Positions 1 to 5,716 of a DNA stretch of 5,921 bases are shown here, in pieces. The notes below the pieces were generated by a model. It did no database searches. It saw only the letters and a list, made by a program, of their open reading frames with translations, and was not told where the DNA came from. The position numbers and the translations under genes are program-made. Position 1 is the first letter of the stretch. Every line of letters starts with the position of its first letter. Source of the stretch: Candidatus Omnitrophota bacterium (GTDB lineage: Bacteria > Omnitrophota > Koll11 > VGKN01). The stretch spans positions 1 through 5,921 of the forward strand of contig VGKN01000105.1 in assembly GCA_016867055.1 (NCBI GenBank). The letters run 5' to 3'.

Positions 1-26
1 CCGAACCGAACTTTGTTCTGGTTCGG
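1..26. repeat. Edge inverted repeat (11-bp hairpin)
   Basis: Bases 1-7 (CCGAACC) pair with 20-26 (GGTTCGG), and 8-11 (GAAC) with 15-18 (GTTC). The loop is TTT and T19 is a single bulge. The right arm continues into GGGG and there is no immediate T-run; the nearest pyrimidine-rich stretch is about 41-52. It may be the terminator of a gene beyond the left edge or part of a longer palindrome cut by the window. Only the pairing is certain. Confidence 0.6.
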
Positions 27-173
27 GGGTCTTAAATAATCCTTCTTATTTTATATCGGCGGCGGCGAAAAATTTATAAAAGGTGTTTTTGCTCGGTTTC
101 GTCCGCCCCAGCCGCCAGAAGAATTTCAGGGAAGATGAGCAGGTGGTTGGGAAGCCGAATCTTTCTTGTATGC

Positions 174-200
174 GTGGCGGGGTAGCAATACCCCACCCAC
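174..200. repeat. Hairpin with GCAA tetraloop
   Basis: Bases 179-184 (GGGGTA) pair perfectly with 189-194 (TACCCC) around the loop GCAA, which has the GNRA form typical of stable RNA hairpins. The stem extends past one C-A mismatch (178/195) through G177-C196, G176-C197, a bulged C198, T175-A199 and G174-C200, about ten pairs in all. The tetraloop favours an RNA-level role for the + strand, but no known RNA family was recognised. Confidence 0.5.
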
Positions 201-201
201 C

Positions 202-215
202 CAAAGCAGTCTTTG
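202..215. repeat. Short perfect hairpin CAAAG/CTTTG
   Basis: CAAAG (202-206) pairs with CTTTG (211-215) around CAGT. It starts two bases after the GCAA hairpin and five bases before the next one, forming a run of adjacent stems. It is weak alone and notable mainly for its position in the series. Confidence 0.35.
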
Positions 216-219
216 TGCT

Positions 220-244
220 CGGACTTCAGCCCTTCGGGCTTCCG
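220..244. repeat. Hairpin with internal bulge, AGCCC-TTC-GGGCT
   Basis: AGCCC (228-232) pairs with GGGCT (236-240) around TTC. A lower stem of CGGA (220-223) with TCCG (241-244) closes it, leaving CTTC (224-227) as a four-base bulge on the 5' side. No T-tract follows, so it is not a standard intrinsic terminator. It is the third hairpin of the GC-rich block. Confidence 0.45.
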
Positions 245-333
245 TTGCCTGCGCTCAAAGCCTGCTTTCCCCAAAGAAAGGAAGGCCATACAATTCCGTT
301 GCACCGCACAATATATGCTACATTGAATTTTGG

Positions 334-342
334 TGATATAAT
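334..342 (+). promoter_or_regulatory. Extended -10 promoter (TGaTATAAT)
   Basis: A consensus TATAAT at 337-342 is preceded by TG at 334-335 with one base between, the extended -10 form read by housekeeping sigma factors. No good -35 box lies 16-18 bases upstream (the 17-bp position reads TATGCT), which is tolerated by extended -10 promoters. Transcription would start near 349, giving a very short leader with the ribosome-binding site GGTGA (351-355) near its 5' end. This is the most likely promoter of the whole gene run. Spacing and position support it; activity is inferred. Confidence 0.5.
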
Positions 343-361
343 ACGATTATGGTGAAATCAA

Positions 362-1219
362 ATGAAATTTATTAGAAGGGTTTTAGTTACAATTAGTAAG
401 GTATTGGGCAGAAGGAGTAATTTAGATATTTATTCAAAAGATTTTGACAGTTGCGCTGAAACTTACGATATCGTCGAGACAAGAAAATTGCTGGGTAAAT
501 TTACAGAGGATATGCTTAAAGAGTTAAACCTAAAACCTGGAATGTACTGTTTAGACTTAGGTTGCGGCACAGGACATGCTACTGAGATTATAGAGCGTTT
601 TGTTCGACCTGACGGATCTGTAGTTGGCTGCGATGTTTCTGAACCTATGCTTGAGATTGCCAGGAGAAAATTAAGCAATTCAGCTATTACTAAATTTGTT
701 AAGCAAGATATGCTTTCTTTTTTACGCGGCCAGAGAGATAATTCTGCTGACTTAATAACAGCTTTCTGGGCGATTGGATATACTGAGCCAGCCAATGTTT
801 TAAAAGAAATCGGGAGAGTGTTGTCCAAAGGTGGTCGTGTAGCTATAATTGTAAATACACAAGAATCCCTTTCAGAATTACAGAAGATTGTAACTAAGAT
901 TATTCTTAGGAATCCTTTTATGTTGAAATACATTCCACCTATAAATTTTCCTTCTGGTGTTAAGGCGTTCAGGAAAATGTCAAGGAAAGCTGGATTAAAG
1001 ATAGATACTCTTTTAGAAGATTCCTGTGTTCAGGCATTCGATAGCGGAGCATCGCTTATCTCTTGGATGAAGAGAGGGGGTCCTTGTGCCGGATTCCGAG
1101 AAGCGCTGAAAAAGAAATATTATGATTATGTTTTTGGCAATATAGAGAACACAGTTAACCAAAATGGTGGCATTAAGCTGACATTTCGATTTATACGTTA
1201 TGTAGGAACTAAACAATGA
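362..1219 (+). CDS. Class I SAM-dependent methyltransferase (Methyltransf_11/UbiE-like)
   Basis: This 285-residue protein is expected to transfer a methyl group from S-adenosylmethionine to an unidentified acceptor. The glycine-rich SAM-binding motif I is LDLGCGTGH at residues 64-72. The acidic residue that holds the ribose is probably D91 in GCDVSEPML. The post-II region is ADLITAFWAIGY (129-140), and motif III is EIGRVLSKGGRV (149-160). The N-terminal FDSCAETYDIVE (28-39) matches the pre-motif helix common in UbiE/BioC-like enzymes. Residues 165-285 form a C-terminal cap that probably sets substrate choice; WMKRGGPCAGF (235-245) is its most distinctive stretch. The ATG at 362 follows GGTGA (351-355) at a six-base spacing. 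The stop overlaps the next start as ATGA, implying translational coupling to the radical-SAM gene. With a UbiA prenyltransferase downstream, a lipid or prenylated ring is a reasonable substrate guess, but O-, C- or N-methylation cannot be distinguished. The fold is secure; the substrate is unknown. Confidence 0.9.
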   Translation: MKFIRRVLVTISKVLGRRSNLDIYSKDFDSCAETYDIVETRKLLGKFTEDMLKELNLKPGMYCLDLGCGTGHATEIIERFVRPDGSVVGCDVSEPMLEIARRKLSNSAITKFVKQDMLSFLRGQRDNSADLITAFWAIGYTEPANVLKEIGRVLSKGGRVAIIVNTQESLSELQKIVTKIILRNPFMLKYIPPINFPSGVKAFRKMSRKAGLKIDTLLEDSCVQAFDSGASLISWMKRGGPCAGFREALKKKYYDYVFGNIENTVNQNGGIKLTFRFIRYVGTKQ

Positions 1220-2367
1220 ATGATAAACTTAGTTTTGCTAGTGCGAGGACTCGCTGGAAAACGAAAGTAATGATTTCCTTCCAGGATATTTTACTCAATA
1301 CTTTCGGCAGAGCAGCACCGGGCTCAGGTTTACAATCAGCAATACAGAGATTTTCAAAACGCTTTGTGGGCGGATATCCGTATGTAATTAAGCTAGATAT
1401 TATTGATACATGCAATCTTAAATGCAAGATGTGTTATGCCAAAAACAAAGGCCAGGAGGTGCCATTAGATAATCTTTTGCATATACTTAAGCAAATCGGC
1501 AATGTGCCGATACGTTTAGATTTATTAGGCGGTGAGCCCCTTTTAAGAAAAGATATCGCCGAACTAATAAGATTTGCAAAATCAAATACAGGTATTCAGG
1601 AAGTTGTCCTTTATACAAATGGAACTTTGGTAACGCAAAGACTTACGCGGGAGCTTGCAGATGCCGGCCTTGATAAAGTCATGGTTACATTTATTTCTCA
1701 TCAGCCGCAAAAACACGATGATTTTACTGGAGTGGAAGGCTCTTGGGATAAAACAGTTGCAGGCATTAAGAACTTCATCAGTGCAGGAGTGAAGACCTAT
1801 ACATTTACGGCACTTCATTCGGAAAATATAAATGATTTTGAGAATATACACAAATATGTCCGGAGGGAATTGAAAATAACCCCTCTTTTTTATCAGTATG
1901 TTCCCCAAAAATCTGACGATCCATTATTAAGTTTGCCTCATCCCTGGAGTGATATAAAACGCAAAGTCGTTTATGACTACAGCCCAAAGCACTTCGAATA
2001 TATCAAACGGATACTTACTTTCTGTGGACGTGTATGCCTTGGCGGATATTATGTAATATCAATTAAAACTGACGGCACTGTTACTCCATGTCCTTTTATG
2101 TATGATATTCGACTTGGCAATGTTTTAGAACAGAATATCTGGGATATTTTTGCGAATAGATACAACTGCCCTGAATTTCGTGAATTTATGAGTTTACCAG
2201 AGGAATGCGAGAAGTGTTCCTATAAAAATCTATGCGGAGGGGGGTGTAAAGCCGGAAACAAAATTTTATTCGGCAGTTATTTGACGAAAGACTGCCGTTG
2301 CCTAGGCCCTTGGACCGAACCAGTATCTTCGGAAAACATGCCAAATAGATTTCCTACTTTCTTTTAA
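1216..2367 (+). CDS. Radical SAM protein with complete SPASM domain
   Basis: This 383-residue enzyme should cleave SAM at a [4Fe-4S] cluster to make a 5'-deoxyadenosyl radical and act on an unknown substrate. The cluster motif CNLKCKMC places ligands at C66, C70 and C73, and GGEP at 105-108 is the SAM-contacting motif. The C-terminus fits the SPASM pattern fully: C274, G287-x4-C292, C331-x2-C334-x5-C340-x3-C344 and a final cysteine at C360 or C362. It should therefore bind two auxiliary [4Fe-4S] clusters. Residues 19-50 precede the barrel and resemble the matching part of the second radical-SAM protein in this run. The ATG at 1216 overlaps the methyltransferase stop and has AGGA (1204-1207) eight bases upstream. 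An in-frame ATG at 1270 (M19) is possible but has a poorer ribosome-binding site. SPASM proteins often modify peptides, but no precursor peptide gene is visible, and the lipid-flavoured neighbours point elsewhere. Family assignment is secure, substrate unknown. Confidence 0.95.
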   Translation: MNDKLSFASARTRWKTKVMISFQDILLNTFGRAAPGSGLQSAIQRFSKRFVGGYPYVIKLDIIDTCNLKCKMCYAKNKGQEVPLDNLLHILKQIGNVPIRLDLLGGEPLLRKDIAELIRFAKSNTGIQEVVLYTNGTLVTQRLTRELADAGLDKVMVTFISHQPQKHDDFTGVEGSWDKTVAGIKNFISAGVKTYTFTALHSENINDFENIHKYVRRELKITPLFYQYVPQKSDDPLLSLPHPWSDIKRKVVYDYSPKHFEYIKRILTFCGRVCLGGYYVISIKTDGTVTPCPFMYDIRLGNVLEQNIWDIFANRYNCPEFREFMSLPEECEKCSYKNLCGGGCKAGNKILFGSYLTKDCRCLGPWTEPVSSENMPNRFPTFF

Positions 2368-2381
2368 AAGGGCTGATGGTA

Positions 2382-2387
2382 TATAAT
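2382..2387 (+). promoter_or_regulatory. Possible internal -10 box (TATAAT)
   Basis: A perfect TATAAT lies in the 70-base gap between the first radical-SAM gene and the lipoprotein gene, the only sizeable gap in the run. A start near 2394 would leave a leader of about 44 bases. The matching -35 position (2359-2364, TTCTTT) is poor and there is no TG extension, so this is a weak internal promoter candidate; chance occurrence in AT-rich DNA is quite possible. Confidence 0.3.
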
Positions 2388-2426
2388 GTATTGGAAGATG
2401 TGAAAATAAAAGCAGTTACACGAAAA

Positions 2427-2433
2427 GGGGGTG
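2427..2433 (+). promoter_or_regulatory. Ribosome-binding site GGGGGTG of the lipoprotein gene
   Basis: GGGGGTG matches the GGAGGTG Shine-Dalgarno consensus except for one base that can still pair as G-U. It lies four bases before the ATG at 2438. It fixes that start and is stronger than the sites in front of the prenyltransferase and second radical-SAM genes. Confidence 0.55.
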
Positions 2434-2437
2434 GCGT

Positions 2438-3217
2438 ATGTTTAAAAGAAGCTCGTGGTTGATTTTAGCTGTTTGTCTAATCTTTGTTATTGCAGGATGC
2501 GGGGAGAGAATAAAGAAAGTCGAGATTAGACATCGTTACAGCCGAGGCAAGGTAAATAATCTAACGCCGCAGGAGTTAGAACTGGAAAACACATTAAAAA
2601 AGGCTGCCAAACTTGAAGCGGCAAAACAGTACGCAAAAGGTATGTTTGATGTAGCGTATATTATTGCTGCGGAGCACGAAAACCTCGGTTTTACTGTTTA
2701 TGTCAAAGGCAATGATGTGGTAGTTGAGCGAGGGCTTGATACTTCTAAAGAACCCACTTTAGTCATTCCGTTATCTGACGATGCCATTTTTAATACGGTG
2801 CGTTTCTTTGAAGATGGCGTAATTGACGATAGAGAGGAGTTTTTAATAGTAAACGGCACATTTAAACCGGCATGGGAAGCATCGTATAGAATACCTGAAA
2901 TTCAAAGTCGCTGGATAAGGAAATTTATGAAACTCGAAGGCCTGATGCACGTGACACTGCTAAACGAAAAGAAATATGAATATCAGGGAAAAGTAGTCAA
3001 AAATGAGTTGTCTGTTGTGCGCGTAGATAATGAATGGCTCGTTTTTAACGGATTAGAAGGGCTGCCGGTTTCACGCATGGCACTCTCAGCAAAAGATGCT
3101 GTAGCGATGTATAAGCTTATAATGAGAGATCTTAAACGCGCAAAGTCAGTTTCTGAAAAAATGGAGATAATGAATCAATTCGGAAAGATTAGAAGCCGTT
3201 GTTTAGTAAAGAAATAA
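2438..3217 (+). CDS. Predicted lipoprotein, possibly with an SCP2-like lipid-binding region
   Basis: I do not recognise this 259-residue protein as a named family. Its N-terminus is a clear lipoprotein signal: K3 and R4, a hydrophobic stretch (about 7-18) and the lipobox IAGC with the lipidated cysteine at C21. G22 at the +2 position gives no Asp inner-membrane retention signal, so in a diderm an outer-membrane location is plausible. Residues 42-80 are predicted helix rich in Lys, Glu and Ala. Residues 85-185 alternate short strands and helices, with PLSDDAIFNTVRFFEDG (111-127) and a later FMKLEGLMHVTL (163-174). This order loosely resembles SCP2 sterol-carrier domains, in which a similar acidic helix segment precedes a G-x-L-x-I/V-x-G strand. 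That comparison is from memory and weak. It sits 11 bases before a UbiA prenyltransferase, so a role in binding or moving a lipid intermediate is a reasonable guess. The gene is convincing; the function is open. Confidence 0.85.
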   Translation: MFKRSSWLILAVCLIFVIAGCGERIKKVEIRHRYSRGKVNNLTPQELELENTLKKAAKLEAAKQYAKGMFDVAYIIAAEHENLGFTVYVKGNDVVVERGLDTSKEPTLVIPLSDDAIFNTVRFFEDGVIDDREEFLIVNGTFKPAWEASYRIPEIQSRWIRKFMKLEGLMHVTLLNEKKYEYQGKVVKNELSVVRVDNEWLVFNGLEGLPVSRMALSAKDAVAMYKLIMRDLKRAKSVSEKMEIMNQFGKIRSRCLVKK

Positions 3218-3228
3218 TTTAATAGAAT

Positions 3229-4077
3229 ATGGTTAACCTGCTAAAGACCTTTAGATTAGGAAAGATATTATCTATTCTTCTGGGGGTATTTACTATTTCG
3301 ATATATACCTTAGGTTCAGTTAAATTGTTGCAGGATGCGCCCAATTTATCTAACTTAATATGGGGTTTAGTTTCCCTTTTTTTTATTGTTAGCGCCGGTT
3401 ATCTTATGAATGATTACTCTGACCTAAAGTATGATTTAGTGAATAAGCCGTGGAAAGCGATGGTATCTAAGGTACTCGCAGAAAAGAATGTCAAACTGCT
3501 TTTTGTAGCATTTTTCCTCATTGGTCTCTTATCCGCTTTATTGGTTAACCTTTGGTTTTTCTTAATAATAACCGCAGATTTAATAGTTTTGGTGTTGTAT
3601 AACCTCTTCTCAAAAAAACTATTTTATTTGAAAAGTGCGGTTGTTTCGTTACTTGTTGTTTCTATTTATCCCTTATCGTTTGCAATCACATCCGGCGGGA
3701 TATCTTCTTTAAGAAGAGATTCGCTTTTTATCTTTCCCATATGGCTATTTTTTATGATATTAGCTTATGAGTTAGCGGAAGACATTTTGGATATAAAGGG
3801 GGATAAAGCAGGAGGGGGCAGTACCATTCCGATTAAGATTGGCTCTAAGAGGACGCGAAGGCTTGCGATACTAATTGCCTTGTTGGCCACGCCCATAGCA
3901 TTTGTCCCATTTTATTACGGGATGTGTGGCAAGGTCTATCTCATTGGCGCATTGCTATCATTGCCTTTATTTGTAGGAAGTATGTTTTTTAAGGAGCTGA
4001 TACTTTCAAAAGGGTTGCTTTTTTATGTGAGGGCAATTACGGTTTCATCGCTTGTGGACATAATTTTAGTAAAGTAA
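3229..4077 (+). CDS. UbiA-superfamily membrane prenyltransferase
   Basis: This 282-residue integral membrane enzyme should transfer a prenyl group from a prenyl diphosphate to an acceptor within the membrane, using Mg2+ held by two Asp-rich motifs. The first motif is NDYSDLKYD (61-69: N61, D62, D65, D69). The second is EDILDIKGD (184-192: D185, D188, D192), followed by GGGSTIP (195-201). About eight or nine hydrophobic helices can be seen, beginning near 12-32 and ending near 263-281. The length is typical of the family. After motif 1, family members usually have Arg at positions corresponding to K73 and K76; both are Lys here. Acceptor choice in UbiA enzymes (quinone ring, chlorophyllide, haem, geranylgeranylglyceryl phosphate) cannot be read from these motifs. 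The lipid-synthase-like neighbour favours a lipid acceptor, as inference only. The ATG at 3229 lacks a clear ribosome-binding site and begins 11 bases after the lipoprotein stop; an in-frame stop at 3223-3225 rules out an earlier start. Confidence 0.93.
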   Translation: MVNLLKTFRLGKILSILLGVFTISIYTLGSVKLLQDAPNLSNLIWGLVSLFFIVSAGYLMNDYSDLKYDLVNKPWKAMVSKVLAEKNVKLLFVAFFLIGLLSALLVNLWFFLIITADLIVLVLYNLFSKKLFYLKSAVVSLLVVSIYPLSFAITSGGISSLRRDSLFIFPIWLFFMILAYELAEDILDIKGDKAGGGSTIPIKIGSKRTRRLAILIALLATPIAFVPFYYGMCGKVYLIGALLSLPLFVGSMFFKELILSKGLLFYVRAITVSSLVDIILVK

Positions 4078-4091
4078 GCAATTCATTTCAT

Positions 4092-5312
4092 ATGGAACAG
4101 ATTACGGGTGGAAAAAAGTACATCTATTTGCTTAAGGGTCTAAATAAGGAGATCTTAGGTCTCCCATTAGGCTTTGTATTATTTATGATAAAACAGATGA
4201 GTTTTGAGAAATTCAGCTTGCACAACAACAAAGTATTCATTAATACAATTTATACCCCTTTTCCGTCTACGAGTTACAGAACAGCTTTAAAATGTTTTGG
4301 CAAATTATCTAAAGGCATAATGAGCCCTTTTTCTGTATATTTATCTGTTACTGATAGATGTCATTTGGATTGCTGGCATTGTAGCAACGCCACTGATGAG
4401 GCAGCAAATGATTTAACATACGAAGACTTATCACGAATTATAGGAGAACTTCAAGATTCTGGTGTTTCATGTATTGGTTTTACAGGAGGCGAGCCAGCGT
4501 TAAGAAAAGACTTGGAAGATATGATTGGCAGTATTGACAATCGCTCTTTTTCTATTTTATTTACAACAGGGCATACGATAGACGAAGCTCGGGCAAAGAG
4601 ACTAAAAGAATCTGGTCTTACTGCAATTGTAGTGAGCCTTGATAGTCATATAAAAGAAGAACATAATGAGAAGAGGAATTCTGAGACTGCTTTCGGCGAC
4701 GCTATCTCAGCTATCAAAAACTCTCTACAAGCCGGAATTTACACAGCCATATCAACGGTAATTACTAAAGATATGCTTTATTCCGATAAAATCTATGAAT
4801 TTGTGCGCTATGTAGCAGGTCTCGGAGCCCATGAAATACGAATATTAGAGCCGAAACCATGCGGTAAGCTATTGAATGGTAATTTTGAGAATTTTACAGA
4901 GGAAGATAGAAAACAGATAAGACATGTACAATATACTGTAAATAAAGATAAAGCATTGCCGAAGATCATGGCTTTAGCACATATTAATTCTGCGGACAAT
5001 TACGGATGTAATGCAGGAAGGACGCATATTTACATTAATGCACGTGGGGATGTCTTTCCTTGTGATTTTTCTCCGTTGTCGTTTGGTAATCTCCTCGATG
5101 AATCTTTCAGTAAAGTATATCAAAGGATGAATAGCTATTTTCCCAAACCATCAAATGGCTGTATTATTTCTTCTATTTCTAAATATTTTAAAGAGGCTGG
5201 GATCGATAAATTCCCTATAAGGGATAAAGAAAAAATAGAATATCTTTTGTCTCGGTTAGACAAAAGACCCATACCAAAGCTGTTTTCTAAACTCGGATTC
5301 AAGGAGGGATGA
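4092..5312 (+). CDS. Radical SAM protein with reduced SPASM/twitch-like C-terminus
   Basis: This 406-residue radical-SAM enzyme has cluster ligands C90, C94 and C97 in CHLDCWHC and a GGEP motif at 132-135. The C-terminal region begins like SPASM, with C306, then G319-x4-C324 and FGNLLDESF (331-339). It then has only C357 and none of the C-x2-C-x5-C-x3-C series, so at most one auxiliary cluster is likely, as in twitch-domain enzymes; C257 or a non-Cys residue might be the fourth ligand. The first 80 residues lie ahead of the barrel. NTIYTPFPS (51-59) and following residues align without gaps to the matching part of the first radical-SAM protein. A hydrophobic stretch at 19-36 could contact the membrane. 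The ATG at 4092 starts 14 bases after the prenyltransferase stop and has no clear ribosome-binding site, so the start is less certain than the family. The substrate is unknown. A purine-rich site near its end serves the next gene. Confidence 0.92.
   Translation: MEQITGGKKYIYLLKGLNKEILGLPLGFVLFMIKQMSFEKFSLHNNKVFINTIYTPFPSTSYRTALKCFGKLSKGIMSPFSVYLSVTDRCHLDCWHCSNATDEAANDLTYEDLSRIIGELQDSGVSCIGFTGGEPALRKDLEDMIGSIDNRSFSILFTTGHTIDEARAKRLKESGLTAIVVSLDSHIKEEHNEKRNSETAFGDAISAIKNSLQAGIYTAISTVITKDMLYSDKIYEFVRYVAGLGAHEIRILEPKPCGKLLNGNFENFTEEDRKQIRHVQYTVNKDKALPKIMALAHINSADNYGCNAGRTHIYINARGDVFPCDFSPLSFGNLLDESFSKVYQRMNSYFPKPSNGCIISSISKYFKEAGIDKFPIRDKEKIEYLLSRLDKRPIPKLFSKLGFKEG
5301..5308 (+). promoter_or_regulatory. 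Ribosome-binding site AAGGAGGG deciding the next start
   Basis: This near-perfect Shine-Dalgarno sits within the last codons of the second radical-SAM gene. Its GGAGG core (5303-5307) is one base before an ATG at 5309 but seven bases before an in-frame ATG at 5315. The seven-base spacing is optimal, so translation of the small membrane protein most likely starts at 5315. Confidence 0.7.
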
Positions 5313-5314
5313 GA

Positions 5315-5716
5315 ATGAACAAAGGACATAATGTTTTAAAATGGGTTATTGCTGTTATCTCGGCAGCTATCGGAGGTTTCTTTGGGCTATTTGGAGGGCC
5401 GGCAGGAGCCATTGTGGGTATTATTAGCGGTCTTTTGGTTGGATATTACTATGTTCATTTTGCTTTAAAGATTGGAAGTCATTCCACTTTGTTAAGAATT
5501 ATCATCGGAACATTTTACGGTACATTAGCTGGGTTAATATCTGGAGTTTCCGTTCATGTACCAAGCCTTTTTATTCAGCAGAAACATGGATTATTTGGAA
5601 GTGGTGGAGGCGCATTAATGACCGGTGCGATATTCGGCGTGGTTATAGGAACAGTCGTTGGATTTATCGGAGCGTGTATTATAGCTTCTATACCTAGAGA
5701 AAATAAAAGTGAATAA
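5315..5716 (+). CDS. Small glycine-zipper membrane protein, function unknown
   Basis: I do not recognise this 133-residue protein. It has four hydrophobic segments (about 8-27, 29-50, 60-80 and 98-125) and short charged ends. The striking feature is glycine spacing: G20/G24/G28, G31/G35/G39/G43, G65/G69/G73/G77 and G104/G108/G112/G116, so every membrane segment carries GxxxG repeats. Such glycine zippers let helices pack very closely and are common in oligomeric membrane proteins. Between segments 3 and 4 is a polar loop with QQKHG and a GSGGG stretch. The start at 5315 is preferred over the ATG at 5309 because of ribosome-binding-site spacing; the longer form would add only two residues. It begins two bases after the upstream stop and overlaps the Tes-like gene by eight bases, so co-expression with both radical-SAM genes is likely. 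A membrane scaffold, channel or lipid-handling partner is conceivable, but no function is assigned. Confidence 0.8.
   Translation: MNKGHNVLKWVIAVISAAIGGFFGLFGGPAGAIVGIISGLLVGYYYVHFALKIGSHSTLLRIIIGTFYGTLAGLISGVSVHVPSLFIQQKHGLFGSGGGALMTGAIFGVVIGTVVGFIGACIIASIPRENKSE

Larger units (their letters stand above)
1..361. other. Non-coding upstream region with structured GC-rich block
   Basis: I find no credible gene here. Reading frames run through bases 83-355 on the + strand and 74-304 on the - strand, but neither encodes a recognisable domain; both cross perfect hairpins and low-complexity GC-rich DNA. The stretch contains an edge hairpin (1-26), a GGCGGC run (58-66) that can pair with GCCGCC at 111-116, a block with three successive hairpins (174-244), and a promoter just before the methyltransferase gene. 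By direct count, bases 121-300 hold 97 G or C out of 180, clearly above the AT-rich genes that follow. It could be an intergenic repeat, a non-coding RNA or a decayed gene; the sequence alone does not decide. Confidence 0.6.

Noticed and set aside
220..275. Intrinsic terminator at the AGCCC-TTC-GGGCT hairpin
   Set aside because: The bases after the stem (TTGCCTGCGCTC) contain no T-run, so it does not fit a Rho-independent terminator.
74..304. 76-codon open frame on the - strand in the upstream region
   Set aside because: No domain or signal is visible and I found no convincing ribosome-binding site; it overlaps the same structured block, and all supported genes lie on the other strand.
83..355. 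90-codon open frame on the + strand in the upstream region
   Set aside because: It has no recognisable domain, runs through three perfect hairpins and the promoter, and has a Pro/Gly-rich composition typical of translated GC-rich non-coding DNA. A similar-length frame on the opposite strand covers the same bases equally well.
463..933. 156-codon - strand open frame inside the methyltransferase gene
   Set aside because: The + strand frame there carries all methyltransferase motifs; this is an antisense shadow.
1582..1908. 108-codon - strand open frame inside the first radical-SAM gene
   Set aside because: It lies wholly opposite a gene with intact radical-SAM and SPASM motifs and shows no domain of its own.
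1216..2437. RiPP peptide-modification cluster built around the SPASM enzyme
   Set aside because: SPASM enzymes often modify peptides, but no short precursor-like gene is found beside it. The 70-base gap after it is too small for a typical precursor, and no RRE, protease or exporter gene is present in the window.
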